Source: Allosphingosinicella vermicomposti (GTDB lineage Bacteria > Pseudomonadota > Alphaproteobacteria > Sphingomonadales > Sphingomonadaceae). From it: DNA of 64,000 nucleotides. The first letter of the stretch is position 1. Every line of letters begins with the position of its first letter. The position numbers and the translations under genes are program-made. The stretch lies in contig NZ_PXYJ01000001.1 of the NCBI RefSeq assembly GCF_003012815.1, positions 1,054,001 to 1,118,000 of the forward strand. Reading direction: 5' to 3'. Shown here piece after piece: positions 17,423 through 27,039 of the stretch. Under the pieces are notes generated by a model that made no database searches, had not been told where the DNA came from, and worked only from the letters and a program-made list of their open reading frames with translations.

Positions 17423-19444
17423 TCATTCCGCGGCCTCCGCAAAGTCTTCCCCGTGCAGGATTTCAGCCGAGCAGCGCCGCAGCGTGGGCGAGGATCGTGC
17501 GATCGGGTTGGTGAGGTAGAAATCCTTGATCGGATAGGCGACTTCCGTGCCCTGCGCGATCGCTTCAGCCTTGAGCGCGGGCGGCGCCCAATCGAAGCGG
17601 ACAAGGCCTGCTTCTGCAAAGGCCGGATATTCCGCGAACAAAGCCGTGCGAAGCTCGCCGAAGCTGTCGAACGGCAGCGGCTTACCGAGCACCGCCGAAA
17701 GCGCGCGGAAGATCGACCAATCCTCGCGGGCATCACCCGGCGGGAAGATCGCCCGTTCGCTATATTGCACTCGGCCTTCGAGGTTCACGTAGATGCCGTG
17801 CTTCTCGGTATAGGCCGCGCCCGGCAGGATCACGTCGGCACCATGCGCGCCCTTGTCGCCATGATGGCCGACATAGACCTTGAAGCTCTTGTCGAAGGGC
17901 GAAAGGTCCGCCTCGTCCGCGCCGAGCAGGAAGAGCAATTTCGGCGCCTTCTCCGCCAGCGCCGCCATGCCCCCGGCAAGCGCATAGCCGAGCATCAGCC
18001 CGGCCGTGCGCGCAGCGACGGTGTGGAGGACGTTATAGCCGTTCCAGTCGCCCCGGATGAGGTTGAGGCTGTCGACCAGCGCGAGGCTCGCGGCCTGGCC
18101 GCCCGGCACCTTCAGCGCCGAACCGCCGACGATCATCGCCGGACGCTCGGCCTTCGTCATCGCGTCCGCCGCCGCCTTTGGCAGCTTGGCGAGCAGCGAC
18201 ATGTCATTGCCCAGCCATTCCACCGGATAGGTGAGATCGACTTCCGGCCCGATCGCAAAGACCTTCGCACCCTTCTTCACCGCCTTGCGGATGCGGGTAT
18301 TGACGAGGCTTGCTTCCCAGCGCGGATTGGTGCCGACGAGCAGGATCGCATCGGCCGTCTCGATGCCAGCGATGGTCGTGTTGAAATTGACCGCCGCGAT
18401 GTTGGTCGCGTCATAGGCAAGGCCAGTCTGGCGGCCTTCGATGAGGTTCGAGCCGAGCGATGCGAGCAGCTTCTTCGCCGCATACATGGTCTCGACGTCC
18501 ACGAGATCGCCCGCGACGGCCGCGACGCTGTCACCCGCCTTCTTGGCGACTTTGGCGATGGCATCGAACGCCTCTTCCCAGGTCGCGGCCTGGAGCTTGC
18601 CGCCCTTGCGCACCCACGGCCGGTCGAGCCGGTTCCGGGTAAGGCCATCGACCATGTGGCGCGTCTTGTCGTGCGCCCATTCCTCATTCACCTCTTCCGA
18701 GATGCGGGGAACGACGCGCATCACTTCGCGCAGGCGGCTGTCGATGCGGATATTGGTGCCGACGCCGTCGCTGACGTCGATGCCCGGCACCTTGGAAAGC
18801 TCCCACGGCCGCGCCTCGAACGAATAAGGCTTCGAAACGAGCGCGCCCACGGGGCAGAGATCGACGACATTGCCCGAAAGCTCGGACGTCACCGCGCCTT
18901 CGAGGTAGGACGTGATCTGCATATTCTCGCCGCGATAGATGGCGCCGATTTCCTCGACGCCCGCCACTTCCTCGGCGAAGCGCACGCAGCGCGTGCACTG
19001 GATGCAGCGGGTCATGATCGTCTTGACGACCGGACCCATATATTTCTCGGTCACCGCCCGCTTATTCTCGGCGAAGCGGCTGTGGCCCCGGCCATAAGCG
19101 ACTGCCTGGTCCTGCAGGTCGCACTCGCCGCCCTGGTCGCAGATCGGGCAGTCGAGCGGGTGGTTGATGAGCAGGAACTCCATCACCCCTTCCCGCGCCT
19201 TCTTGACCGCCGGAGACATGGTGGTGATTTCCTGGCCGTCGGAAGCGGGCAGCGCACACGAGGCCTGCGGCTTGGGCGGCCCCGGCTTCACCTCGACCAG
19301 ACACATGCGGCAATTGCCCGCGATGGTCAGCCGTTCGTGATAGCAGAAACGCGGAATCTCCTTCCCCGCCGCCTCGCACGCCTGCATCACAGTGGCGCCA
19401 ACGGGAACCTCGACCTCGATACCGTCTACTTTGACCTTGGGCAT
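17423..19444 (-). CDS. nuoG: NADH-quinone oxidoreductase subunit G
   Basis: 673 aa, the largest subunit of the hydrophilic arm, carrying several iron-sulfur clusters. The N-terminal 2Fe-2S ferredoxin domain shows CYHERLTIAGNCRMCLVEV (about 34-52). The His-ligated cluster motif is HPLDCPICDQGGECDLQDQA (about 94-113). A 4Fe-4S segment is MTRCIQCTRCVRFAEEVAG (about 144-162). A molybdopterin-oxidoreductase-like domain without cofactor follows to the end, as usual for NuoG. It starts three bases after the nuoF stop. Confidence 0.97.
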   Translation of the reverse strand: MPKVKVDGIEVEVPVGATVMQACEAAGKEIPRFCYHERLTIAGNCRMCLVEVKPGPPKPQASCALPASDGQEITTMSPAVKKAREGVMEFLLINHPLDCPICDQGGECDLQDQAVAYGRGHSRFAENKRAVTEKYMGPVVKTIMTRCIQCTRCVRFAEEVAGVEEIGAIYRGENMQITSYLEGAVTSELSGNVVDLCPVGALVSKPYSFEARPWELSKVPGIDVSDGVGTNIRIDSRLREVMRVVPRISEEVNEEWAHDKTRHMVDGLTRNRLDRPWVRKGGKLQAATWEEAFDAIAKVAKKAGDSVAAVAGDLVDVETMYAAKKLLASLGSNLIEGRQTGLAYDATNIAAVNFNTTIAGIETADAILLVGTNPRWEASLVNTRIRKAVKKGAKVFAIGPEVDLTYPVEWLGNDMSLLAKLPKAAADAMTKAERPAMIVGGSALKVPGGQAASLALVDSLNLIRGDWNGYNVLHTVAARTAGLMLGYALAGGMAALAEKAPKLLFLLGADEADLSPFDKSFKVYVGHHGDKGAHGADVILPGAAYTEKHGIYVNLEGRVQYSERAIFPPGDAREDWSIFRALSAVLGKPLPFDSFGELRTALFAEYPAFAEAGLVRFDWAPPALKAEAIAQGTEVAYPIKDFYLTNPIARSSPTLRRCSAEILHGEDFAEAAE

Positions 19445-19447
19445 GAC

Positions 19448-20740
19448 TTACTCCGCGGCCTCGAGGGCGCCGCCCTGCTTTTCGATGATGCGCCGCTCGA
19501 TTTCGGGGCGGAAATGGCGGACGAGGCCCTGGATGGGCCAGGCGGCTGCGTCGCCAAGGGCGCAGATGGTGTGGCCTTCAATCTGCTTCGTCACATCGAG
19601 CAACGTGTCGATTTCGCCGATATCGGCGTCGCCGGTGCGCAGGCGCTCCATGACACGCCACATCCAGCCGGTGCCTTCGCGACACGGCGTGCACTGGCCG
19701 CAGCTTTCATGCTTGTAGAAATAGGAGATGCGGCTGATCGCGCGGACGATGTCGGTGGACTTGTCCATGACGATGACGGCGGCGGTGCCGAGGCCGGAGC
19801 CAAGCGCGCGCAGGCCGTCGAAGTCCATCGGCGCGTCCATGATCTCCTTGGCCGGGACCAAGGGAACCGAGGAGCCGCCCGGAATGACGGCGAGGAGATT
19901 GTCCCAGCCGCCGCGGATGCCCCCGGCGTGCTTTTCAATGAGTTCGCGGAACGGGATCGACATGGCTTCTTCGACCACGCACGGCTTGTTCACATGGCCG
20001 CTGATCTGGAAGAGCTTGGTGCCGTGGTTGTTCTCGCGGCCGAAGCCCTTGAACCAGGCCGCGCCGCGCCGAAGGATGGTCGGCGTGACGGCGATCGATT
20101 CCACATTGTTGACGGTCGTCGGACAACCATAGAGGCCCGCGCCCGCCGGGAAAGGCGGCTTGAGGCGCGGCTGGCCCTTCTTGCCCTCCAGGCTTTCGAG
20201 AAGCGCCGTTTCCTCGCCGCAAATATAGGCCCCCGCCCCGCGATGGACGAAAACGTCGAAATCATAGCCCGAGCCCGCGGCATTCTTCCCGAGCAGGCCC
20301 GCATCATAAGCTTCCTGCACGGCGGCGAAGAGCGTCTCGGCCTCGCGGATGAATTCGCCGCGAATGTAGATGTAGGCGGCCCGCGCGCGCATCGCGAAAC
20401 CGGCGATCAAAGCGCCTTCGATCAGCTTGTGCGGATCGTGGCGGATGATCTCGCGGTCCTTGCAGGAACCGGGCTCGGATTCGTCGGCGTTGATGACGAG
20501 GAAGTTCGGACGGCCGTCCTTCGATTCCTTGGGCATGAAGCTCCACTTCATGCCGGTCGGGAAGCCCGCGCCGCCGCGGCCGCGAAGGCCGCTATTCTTG
20601 ATTTCCTCGATGATCTGGTCCTGCCCAAGCGCCATCAGGGCCTTGGTATTGTCCCAATCACCGCGCTTCTGCGCCGCCTTCAGGTTCCATGGCTGGAACC
20701 CGTAGACGTTGGTGAAGATGCGATCCTTGTCAGCGAGCAC
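19448..20740 (-). CDS. nuoF: NADH-quinone oxidoreductase subunit F
   Basis: 430 aa; binds NADH, FMN and the N3 4Fe-4S cluster. Motifs are [20 protein letters not shown] (FMN/NADH, about 52-71), [20 protein letters not shown] (about 167-186) and [11 protein letters not shown] near residue 345 (cluster N3). I place the start at GTG 20738-20740 because GGGGAGG lies just upstream; an in-frame TTG further up would fall on that ribosome site. The linking ORF from nuoE ends ten bases inside this gene. Confidence 0.95.
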   Translation of the reverse strand: MLADKDRIFTNVYGFQPWNLKAAQKRGDWDNTKALMALGQDQIIEEIKNSGLRGRGGAGFPTGMKWSFMPKESKDGRPNFLVINADESEPGSCKDREIIRHDPHKLIEGALIAGFAMRARAAYIYIRGEFIREAETLFAAVQEAYDAGLLGKNAAGSGYDFDVFVHRGAGAYICGEETALLESLEGKKGQPRLKPPFPAGAGLYGCPTTVNNVESIAVTPTILRRGAAWFKGFGRENNHGTKLFQISGHVNKPCVVEEAMSIPFRELIEKHAGGIRGGWDNLLAVIPGGSSVPLVPAKEIMDAPMDFDGLRALGSGLGTAAVIVMDKSTDIVRAISRISYFYKHESCGQCTPCREGTGWMWRVMERLRTGDADIGEIDTLLDVTKQIEGHTICALGDAAAWPIQGLVRHFRPEIERRIIEKQGGALEAAE

Positions 20741-20765
20741 GGGCCGCCTCCCCAAAGTTCAAAAC

Positions 20766-20847
20766 CCGTTCGGGCTGAGCTTGTCGAAGCCCTGCCTTTT
20801 CCCCCTTAAAAGAAGGGCAGCCCTTCGACAGGCTCAGGGCGAACGGT
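20766..20847. repeat. Family A repeat inside the nuo operon, forming a nuoE-nuoF linking ORF
   Basis: CCCGTTCGGGCTGAGCTTG and its inverted copy flank an AT-richer centre. On the minus strand the ORF 20730-20864 (44 aa, beginning MISSPAPFALSLSKG and ending FGEAARAR) starts at an ATG overlapping the nuoE TGA. It stops at a TGA inside the first codons of nuoF. Confidence 0.75.
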
Positions 20848-20860
20848 GCGGGTGACGAGA

Positions 20861-21535
20861 TCATTTCCACTCACCCCGATAATCGTGGTTTTCGGTCGCC
20901 ATTTCCTTGAGGCTGGTTGGGCCGCCTTCCGGGCAGCTCGTCTGGCGATCGATCTGCGGGCCGGCTTTCGGCATTTCGCCCTTCGCCATGGCTTCGAGGA
21001 TCGCGGTCATGCTCTCGAAGGTCAGGTCTTCGTAATTGTCGTCGTTGATCTGCACCATCGGCGCATTGGCGCAGGCGCCGAGGCACTCAACTTCGGTCAG
21101 CGTAAAGAGGCCGTCCGGCGTCGTCTGCCCCTTCTTCAGCCCCTTGGCATAGCAAGCGGCGAGCACATCATCCGATCCGCGAAGCATGCAGGGCGTGGTG
21201 CCGCAAACCTGCACGTGATGACGGCCGACCGGCTGAAGGTTGTACATGGTGTAGAAGGTCGCGACCTCGTAAGCCCGGATATAGGGCATATCGAGATATT
21301 TCGCGACATATTCGATCACCGGGACGGGCAGCCAGCCCTGTGTGTTGGTCTCCGCGCCCACTTGGCGCTGGGCGAGGTCGAGCAACGGCAGAAGCGCCGA
21401 ATGCTGACGACCCAGCGGATAGCGGCCGACGATGATCTTGGCCTGCGCCTCATTCTCCGAAGACCAGGCAAAGCCGCCCCAACGGGCGCGCAGTTCCTCG
21501 ATATCGGGAAGGCTGTTTGGAAGAATATCAGCCAT
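20861..21535 (-). CDS. nuoE: NADH-quinone oxidoreductase subunit E
   Basis: 224 aa, the 24-kDa thioredoxin-like subunit holding the N1a 2Fe-2S cluster. Ligand motifs are VQVCGTTPCMLRGSD and LGACANAPMVQIND. The ATG at 21535 ([11 protein letters not shown]) is preferred over a TTG three codons upstream. It overlaps the stop region of the preceding 58-aa ORF by eight bases. The C-terminal tail beyond the domain is polar, as in other alphaproteobacteria. Confidence 0.95.
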   Translation of the reverse strand: MADILPNSLPDIEELRARWGGFAWSSENEAQAKIIVGRYPLGRQHSALLPLLDLAQRQVGAETNTQGWLPVPVIEYVAKYLDMPYIRAYEVATFYTMYNLQPVGRHHVQVCGTTPCMLRGSDDVLAACYAKGLKKGQTTPDGLFTLTEVECLGACANAPMVQINDDNYEDLTFESMTAILEAMAKGEMPKAGPQIDRQTSCPEGGPTSLKEMATENHDYRGEWK

Positions 21536-21704
21536 TCTTGGCAACCTTCAATTTACGAGCGGCGGCTGCGACCACGACACCCGAGCCGACAAGAACGGCA
21601 ATCGTGTTCAAATCCACGCTGCGAAATAGCGCCATAGCTACGATCACCAGCGCACTGACAGCATAAATAGCAACCCAGAAGGCAATCGAATTAAAGCTCG
21701 TCAC
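21528..21704 (-). CDS. Small membrane protein encoded between nuoD and nuoE
   Basis: 58 aa with two hydrophobic segments ([20 protein letters not shown] and [15 protein letters not shown]) and a basic tail RKLKVAKNG, so probably a small inner-membrane hairpin. It starts with GTG overlapping the nuoD TGA (GTGA). Its TGA lies inside the start of nuoE (ATGGCTGA, eight-base overlap). Such tight packing on both sides argues that it is translated. I recognise no family. It could be an accessory or assembly factor of complex I, or simply an operon passenger. Confidence 0.7.
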   Translation of the reverse strand: MTSFNSIAFWVAIYAVSALVIVAMALFRSVDLNTIAVLVGSGVVVAAAARKLKVAKNG

Positions 21705-22936
21705 CGGTCGCACTCCCCGAAAACGATGTCCATGGCGCCGAGGATCGCGGTGGCGTCGGCGAGCATGTGGCCCTTGGTCATGAAATCCATGGCCTGAAGG
21801 TGGCTGAAAGCGGTCGGGCGGATCTTGACGCGGTACGGTTTGTTGCTGCCGTCGGAGACGAGATAGACGCCGAATTCGCCCTTGGGGCTTTCGGTCGCGA
21901 CATAGACTTCGCCCGCGGGCACGTGGAAACCCTCGGTATAAAGCTTGAAGTGGTGGATGAGCGCTTCCATCGACTGCTTCATCTCGGCGCGCTTGGGCGG
22001 CACCACCTTGCGGTCGAGCGAAGCGATCGGGCCTTCCGGCATATCCTGAAGGCATTGCTTCATGATCCGCGCGGACTGACGCACTTCCTCGACGCGCACC
22101 ATCATGCGGTCGTAGCAATCGCCCTTGGTGCCGACCGGCACGTCGAATTCGACGCGGTCATACACGTCATAAGGCTGCGCCTTGCGGATATCCCACGGAA
22201 TGCCGGACGCGCGGATCATCGGGCCGGAGAAGCCCCAGGCGAGCGCATCTTCCTTCGACACCACGGCGATATCGACGTTGCGCTGCTTGAAGATGCGGTT
22301 GTCGACGACGAGGCTCATCGCATCCTCGAACAAAACCGGCAGACGCTTGTCGAGCCAGTCGGCAATGTCGGTGAGGAGCTTTAAGGGCACGTCCTGATGG
22401 ACGCCGCCGGGACGGAACCAGGCCGCGTGCATGCGCGCGCCCGACGCCCGCTCGTAAAAGTTCATCAGGTCTTCGCGCAGCTCGAACAGCCAGAGGTTCG
22501 GCGTCATCGCGCCGACGTCCATGACGTGCGAACCGATGTTGAGGAGGTGGTTCGAAATGCGCGTCAGTTCCGCGAAGAAGACGCGGAGATATTGGGCGCG
22601 GAGCGGCACTTCGAGGTCGAGCAATTTCTCGACGGCCAGCACATAGCTATGTTCCTGGCAGAGCGGCGAGACGTAATCGAGGCGGTCGAAATAGGGCAAC
22701 GCCTGCAGATAAGTCTTATATTCGCATAGCTTTTCGGTGCCACGGTGGAGCAGGCCGACATGCGGGTCCACGCGCTCGACAATTTCGCCGTCCAGCTCCA
22801 GCACAAGGCGAAGGACGCCGTGCGCCGCCGGGTGCTGCGGGCCGAAATTGATCGTGTAGTTCGCGATCTGCGATTCCGTCGCGCCGGTGCGGGCGACATC
22901 TTCTTCGCGGGCAAGCTGGTTCTGATCGGTATCCAT
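21701..22936 (-). CDS. nuoD: NADH-quinone oxidoreductase subunit D
   Basis: 411 aa, the 49-kDa subunit that forms the quinone-binding site with NuoB. The start of the domain [20 protein letters not shown] (about 29-48) holds the conserved HPAAHG loop. [33 protein letters not shown] and the C-terminal [14 protein letters not shown] are all family signatures. NuoC and NuoD are separate genes here, unlike the fused form of E. coli. The ATG overlaps the TAA of the linking ORF from nuoC (TAATG). Confidence 0.97.
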   Translation of the reverse strand: MDTDQNQLAREEDVARTGATESQIANYTINFGPQHPAAHGVLRLVLELDGEIVERVDPHVGLLHRGTEKLCEYKTYLQALPYFDRLDYVSPLCQEHSYVLAVEKLLDLEVPLRAQYLRVFFAELTRISNHLLNIGSHVMDVGAMTPNLWLFELREDLMNFYERASGARMHAAWFRPGGVHQDVPLKLLTDIADWLDKRLPVLFEDAMSLVVDNRIFKQRNVDIAVVSKEDALAWGFSGPMIRASGIPWDIRKAQPYDVYDRVEFDVPVGTKGDCYDRMMVRVEEVRQSARIMKQCLQDMPEGPIASLDRKVVPPKRAEMKQSMEALIHHFKLYTEGFHVPAGEVYVATESPKGEFGVYLVSDGSNKPYRVKIRPTAFSHLQAMDFMTKGHMLADATAILGAMDIVFGECDR

Positions 22937-22951
22937 TACATCGCACCACTG

Positions 22952-23030
22952 TCGTTCGTGCCGAGCGCAGTCGAGGCGCGCACCGCGATCGTGCCAACGC
23001 CCCTCGACTTCGCTCGGGACGAACGGAGAA
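22952..23030. repeat. Family B repeat inside the nuo operon, forming a nuoC-nuoD linking ORF
   Basis: TCGTTCGTGCCGAGCGCAGTC and an inverted arm ending GGGACGAACGGAG. The minus-strand ORF 22936-23049 (37 aa, beginning [17 protein letters not shown] and ending LGTNDSGAM) starts on the nuoC stop (ATGA) and ends on the nuoD start (TAATG). Confidence 0.75.
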
Positions 23031-23045
23031 TGGAAAGGCGTGCCA

Positions 23046-23708
23046 TCATTTCTTCACCTCGCCCGCCTTGGCTGGTGTCGGCGCGCCCGGGGCCTCGCCC
23101 TGCACCTTTTCATCGCCCGGCGGGATATATTCCGCGCCCTCCCAAGGAGAGAGGAAGTCGAAGCTGCGGAAATCCTGGGCGAGCTTCACGGGTTCGTAAA
23201 CCACGCGTTTCTGCTCTTCGGAATAGCGCAACTCGATATAGCCGGTCAGCGGGAAGTCCTTGCGCTGCGGATGCCCCTTGAAGCCATAATCGGTGAGGAT
23301 ACGGCGCAAGTCCGTGTTGCCGCTGAACAGCACGCCGTACATGTCGAACACTTCGCGCTCCAGCCAGCCCGCGACCGGGAAGAGGCCCGTCACCGACGGC
23401 ACCGGCTTCTCATCGTCCGTCATGACGCGGACGCGGATGCGGTGGTTCTTCGTCACCGAAAGCAGGTGATAGACGACCTCGAACCGCTCTTCGCGCTCCG
23501 GATAGTCGACGCCGGCGATTTCCATCAGTTGCTGATAGTCGAACTGGTCGCGAAGCGTGCGGATCACGTCGACGATGCTCTCGCGCTGGACGGTGATGGA
23601 CACTTCATCCACCTCGTCCTTCGCTTCGATGAAGGCGGCGCCGATCGCGGCCTTTACCTCGTCGATGATGCCTTCGCGAGCAGCGATCCTGGGTGCGCTA
23701 TTGTTCAT
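23046..23708 (-). CDS. nuoC: NADH-quinone oxidoreductase subunit C
   Basis: 220 aa, the 30-kDa subunit of complex I. The family signature is visible as [20 protein letters not shown] (about 117-136) followed by [20 protein letters not shown]. The C-terminus is a Pro/Gly-rich tail ([16 protein letters not shown]). It starts three bases after the nuoB stop. Its stop codon lies in the ATGATGG that opens the nuoC-nuoD linking ORF. Confidence 0.96.
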   Translation of the reverse strand: MNNSAPRIAAREGIIDEVKAAIGAAFIEAKDEVDEVSITVQRESIVDVIRTLRDQFDYQQLMEIAGVDYPEREERFEVVYHLLSVTKNHRIRVRVMTDDEKPVPSVTGLFPVAGWLEREVFDMYGVLFSGNTDLRRILTDYGFKGHPQRKDFPLTGYIELRYSEEQKRVVYEPVKLAQDFRSFDFLSPWEGAEYIPPGDEKVQGEAPGAPTPAKAGEVKK

Positions 23709-23711
23709 GAC

Positions 23712-24269
23712 TTAACGCTCAATCGTACCAGCGCGGCGGATTTTCCGCTGCAACTGCATGATGCCGTAAAGCAGCGCCTCGGCGGTCGGCGGACAGCCGG
23801 GGACGTAAATGTCCACGGGCACGATCCGGTCGCAGCCGCGCACGACGCTGTAGCTATAATGATAATAGCCGCCGCCATTGGCGCAGCTGCCCATCGAGAT
23901 CACGTAGCGCGGCTCCGACATCTGATCGTAGACGCGGCGGAGCGCGGGGGCCATCTTGTTGCAGAGCGTGCCCGCTACGATCATCACGTCGCTCTGGCGC
24001 GGAGAGGCGCGCGGCGCGGCGCCAAAGCGCTCCAGGTCGTAGCGCGGCATATTCACATGGATCATCTCGACCGCGCAGCAAGCGAGGCCGAAGGTCATCC
24101 ACCAGAGCGAACCGGTGCGGGCCCACTGGAATAGTTCCTCCGTCGAGGTGACGAGGAAACCCTTGTCCGACACCTCATTCTGGATGTCGTTGAAGAAGCC
24201 GGCATCGGGCTGGCGGATGGCGTCGCCACCCGTCATCGGATTGCCGCTCGCGTCCAGGATCACTCCCAT
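23712..24269 (-). CDS. nuoB: NADH-quinone oxidoreductase subunit B
   Basis: 185 aa; carries cluster N2, the terminal 4Fe-4S cluster that reduces quinone. The adjacent-cysteine motif [28 protein letters not shown] and the last ligand region [19 protein letters not shown] are present. The start [10 protein letters not shown] at 24269 overlaps nuoA by ten bases. Upstream in-frame codons lie within nuoA and are not needed. Confidence 0.97.
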   Translation of the reverse strand: MGVILDASGNPMTGGDAIRQPDAGFFNDIQNEVSDKGFLVTSTEELFQWARTGSLWWMTFGLACCAVEMIHVNMPRYDLERFGAAPRASPRQSDVMIVAGTLCNKMAPALRRVYDQMSEPRYVISMGSCANGGGYYHYSYSVVRGCDRIVPVDIYVPGCPPTAEALLYGIMQLQRKIRRAGTIER

Positions 24270-24637
24270 TCGAGCGCCCCTTTCTTCCAGGCATAAACAT
24301 AGCCGAGCGTCAGTTCGGCGAGGAAAATCATCATCGCGGTCCAACCGGCAATGCCGATCGCGCCGAGCGACACCGCCCACGGAAAGAGGAAGGCCGCTTC
24401 AAGGTCGAAGATGATGAAGAGAATGGCGACGAGGTAGAAGCGCACGTCGAATTGCGAACGCGAATCCTCGAAGGCCGGGAAGCCGCACTCATATTCGGCG
24501 AGCTTGTCCGCATAAGGCTTATGCGACCCCGTGAAACGGGACGCGATCATCGGCAGAGCGACGAACGCCGCTGACAAGGCCAACGCGACGCCCAGGAACA
24601 ATAGGATCGGCAGATATTCGGCGGCTTGAGGCGCCAT
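24260..24637 (-). CDS. nuoA: NADH-quinone oxidoreductase subunit A
   Basis: 125 aa, three transmembrane helices; membrane subunit near the quinone site of complex [21 protein letters not shown] (about 45-64) and [20 protein letters not shown] (about 67-86) are diagnostic. It is the first gene of the 14-gene nuo operon, so the promoter should lie in 24638-24838, where a family C repeat also sits. Confidence 0.96.
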   Translation of the reverse strand: MAPQAAEYLPILLFLGVALALSAAFVALPMIASRFTGSHKPYADKLAEYECGFPAFEDSRSQFDVRFYLVAILFIIFDLEAAFLFPWAVSLGAIGIAGWTAMMIFLAELTLGYVYAWKKGALEWE

Positions 24638-24752
24638 CGAGAGTCTCCGGGAGCTTCAGTTGAGGCGGCTTCTAGGACTGCCTCCGTCGAGAGGCAAGGC
24701 GAGAAGCAGTGAGAATGAATCGCAAGAACGAGGTGCGCCGACCCGCTCCCAC

Positions 24753-24831
24753 CGTCATTCCGGCGAAAGCCGGAATCTCTTTTCACTTTAGAGCAAAAGG
24801 CAGTGAGATTCCGGCTTTCGCCGGAATGACG
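24753..24831. repeat. Family C palindromic repeat
   Basis: CGTCATTCCGGCGAAAGCC and GGCTTTCGCCGGAATGACG form a perfect inverted pair around a 40-base AT-richer centre. It separates the suhB-like gene from nuoA and could terminate the former. Confidence 0.85.
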
Positions 24832-24838
24832 CAGTTAA

Positions 24839-25639
24839 TTAACGCAAAGCCTGCGCCACCAATTTATGCAGTTTGGAATGGAGCTGGTCGTTGGCTGCCA
24901 ACACCTGCCCCGTCTCCTGCGCGCGGTCCGCGCCCTTATAGTCGGAGACGAACCCGCCCGCTTCGCGCACCATCAGGATGCCTGCGGCGGTGTCCCAGGG
25001 CTTCAGCCCCTCTTCCCAGAAGCCGTCAAAGCGCCCGGCGGCAACCCAGGCGAGGTCGAGGGCGGCCGAACCGAAGCGGCGGATGCCCGCCACTTCCGGC
25101 GCCACAGCCTGAAGGATGGCAGACCAGCGGCCGAGATCGCCATGGCCGAAGAAGGGAATGCCGGTCGCGATCAGCGCATCGGCCAGATCGCGGCGTGCGG
25201 AAACGCGCAGGCGGCGGTCCTGAAGCCAGGCGCCCCTGCCCTTTTCCGCCCAGAAGCTTTCATCGGTGAGCGGCTGATAGACGAGCCCCTGCGTCACGCC
25301 GACGCGCGGTTCTTCCACCGCGATGGAGATGGCGAAATGCGGGATGCCGTGAAGGAAGTTCGACGTGCCGTCGAGCGGATCCACGATCCAGCGCGGCTTC
25401 GAAGGATCGCCCTCGATCACGCCGCCTTCTTCTAGGACCAGGCCCCAGTCCGGGCGGGCATGGCGCAATTCCTCGACGACCGTCTGTTCGGCGTGCTTGT
25501 CGGCCATGGACACGAAGTCTGCCGGCCCCTTGCGGCTGACCTGAAGCAGCTCCACCTCGCCGAAATCGCGGCGCAGGCGTGGCGCCGCCTTCCGCGCGGC
25601 GCGCTGCATGACGGTGATAAGGCCGGAATGAGAAACCAC
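24839..25639 (-). CDS. suhB: Inositol monophosphatase family protein (SuhB-like)
   Basis: 266 aa. A Mg-dependent phosphomonoesterase of the inositol monophosphatase family. The metal-site motif is WIVDPLDGTSNFLHGIPHFA (about 84-103), and the second family motif is LKPWDTAAGILMVREAGGFV (about 214-233). In bacteria such proteins act on inositol-1-phosphate and in some species assist rRNA transcription. The actual substrate here is not shown. The start is GTG with GGAGAA upstream. efp lies upstream, separated by a family B repeat. Confidence 0.9.
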   Translation of the reverse strand: MVSHSGLITVMQRAARKAAPRLRRDFGEVELLQVSRKGPADFVSMADKHAEQTVVEELRHARPDWGLVLEEGGVIEGDPSKPRWIVDPLDGTSNFLHGIPHFAISIAVEEPRVGVTQGLVYQPLTDESFWAEKGRGAWLQDRRLRVSARRDLADALIATGIPFFGHGDLGRWSAILQAVAPEVAGIRRFGSAALDLAWVAAGRFDGFWEEGLKPWDTAAGILMVREAGGFVSDYKGADRAQETGQVLAANDQLHSKLHKLVAQALR

Positions 25640-25649
25640 TTACATTCTC

Positions 25650-25716
25650 CGTTCGTATCGAGCGAAGTCGAGATGCGACTGCGCAGGCGCCCCTCGACTT
25701 CGCTCGGGACGAACGA
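25650..25716. repeat. Family B palindromic repeat
   Basis: CGTTCGTATCGAGCGAAGTC and GACTTCGCTCGGGACGAACG are inverted. It lies between efp and suhB on the minus strand. I see no ORF linking the two genes here. Confidence 0.8.
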
Positions 25717-25731
25717 TTCACATCTTGGGAC

Positions 25732-26295
25732 TTAGTCCGCGCGGCGGACGTAGGTCTGTTCGTAAACGTCGACGACGATCCGGGTTCCGCTGCCGATATG
25801 CGGCGGCACCATGACGCGGACGCCATTGTCGAGGATAGCGGGCTTGTAGGAAGACGAAGCCGTCTGCCCCTTCACCACCGCGTCCGCCTCGACGATCGTC
25901 GCTTCGATCGTGTCGGGCAGTTGCACGCTGATCGCTTCTTCGTCGTAAAGCTCCATCATCACGTCCATGCCGTCCTGAAGGAAGGCCGCGGCGTCGCCGA
26001 GAAGGTCGCGCGGGAGCGTGGTCTGCTCGTAAGTTTCCTTGTCCATGAACACGAGCATGTCGCCTTCCGGATAAAGGAACTGGAAGTCCTTCGTGTCGAG
26101 ACGCACGCGTTCCACGGTTTCGGCCGAGCGGAAGCGGACATTGTTCTTGCGGCCGTCGCGCAGGTTCTTGAGTTCAACCTGCATATAGGCGCCGCCCTTG
26201 CCCGGCTGCGTGTGCTGAATCTTGACGGCGCGCCAGATGCCGCCTTCATATTCGATGATGTTGCCGGGACGAATGTCCACGCCGCTGATCTTCAT
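25732..26295 (-). CDS. efp: Elongation factor P
   Basis: 187 aa, the standard length. Relieves ribosome stalling at polyproline. The protein starts [19 protein letters not shown]. The loop that carries the modified residue reads [17 protein letters not shown] (about 29-45). The C-terminal OB domain ends [18 protein letters not shown]. The ATG at 26295 is chosen from the family alignment; the frame stays open upstream without a reason to extend it. Confidence 0.96.
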   Translation of the reverse strand: MKISGVDIRPGNIIEYEGGIWRAVKIQHTQPGKGGAYMQVELKNLRDGRKNNVRFRSAETVERVRLDTKDFQFLYPEGDMLVFMDKETYEQTTLPRDLLGDAAAFLQDGMDVMMELYDEEAISVQLPDTIEATIVEADAVVKGQTASSSYKPAILDNGVRVMVPPHIGSGTRIVVDVYEQTYVRRAD

Positions 26296-26333
26296 GTGCG
26301 TCTCACAGATTTGGAAAAGAGCCGGACGCGCCT

Positions 26334-26963
26334 TTAGCGGGCTGTGCGGTTCCCGGCAAGCAGGGGGTAAGGATTGACCGGTGCGCCCTGATACCAGCTT
26401 TCGCCGGGCGCAGTGCGGCTCACCGCGAAATGAAGATGCGGGCCGTCCGGCGAAGCGTTGCCCGTCGATCCCACGAAGCCGATCGGGCTCCCCCGCTCCA
26501 CTTTCTCCCCCTCGGCAAGGCCCGGCGCATAACGATCGAGATGGGCGTAATAATAGATCCAACGCGCGTCAGGCGAGCGGACATAGGCCGTGACCCCGCC
26601 CCCGCCCTCGCTGAAATAGAGCTTCTCAACCGTTCCCGGCGCCGCCGCGACCACCGGCGTGCCGCGCGGCGCCATTATATCGATCGCGTCGTGCACCCGC
26701 TCTCCGCCCGCCCGAGCCTGCGTGAAGGTATCGGCCAGCTGCTCCGGCTTCACCCCCGCCACGGGTATGGCGAGGCCGGACGCCCCGACGGCCGGAGCAA
26801 GAGTCACGTCTGCGGAGCTGGAAAGCGGCCGCGCGGCCGGAACGTCCGCCGCTTCGACCTGTCGCGTGCCGTTGCCATAGGCGCCGATCCAGAACAGGCT
26901 GGTCCCCGCCCCCACCAAAGCGGCGGTCAGGATATTCGATCCGATAAGGGCGATCTTGCCCAA
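26334..26963 (-). CDS. M23 (LytM/peptidoglycan endopeptidase) family protein
   Basis: 209 aa, probable murein endopeptidase or activator of amidases. An N-terminal hydrophobic helix ([20 protein letters not shown]) anchors it or serves as a signal. The LytM domain follows, with intact zinc ligands: [19 protein letters not shown] (HxxxD) and GPHLHFAVS (HxH). I place the start at TTG 26961-26963 because AGGAG lies just upstream and the hydrophobic segment follows at once. The 5' end overlaps nothing; a divergent DUF72 gene begins 76 bases away. Confidence 0.85.
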   Translation of the reverse strand: MGKIALIGSNILTAALVGAGTSLFWIGAYGNGTRQVEAADVPAARPLSSSADVTLAPAVGASGLAIPVAGVKPEQLADTFTQARAGGERVHDAIDIMAPRGTPVVAAAPGTVEKLYFSEGGGGVTAYVRSPDARWIYYYAHLDRYAPGLAEGEKVERGSPIGFVGSTGNASPDGPHLHFAVSRTAPGESWYQGAPVNPYPLLAGNRTAR

Positions 26964-27039
26964 GGCAGGGCTCCTGTCGTTGTTCGGGCGAAACAACGCG
27001 CATATCGCAACTTCTTTCCCTGCCCTCCGTTCGCCGTTC

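Noticed and set aside
9439-20809. Very long plus-strand open frames opposite the nuo genes (for example 9439-11076, 12469-14733, 17360-20809)
   Set aside because: They are exactly antisense to conserved complex I genes. Their translations are Arg/His/Asp-rich without any recognisable motif, and long antisense frames are expected in GC-rich coding DNA.
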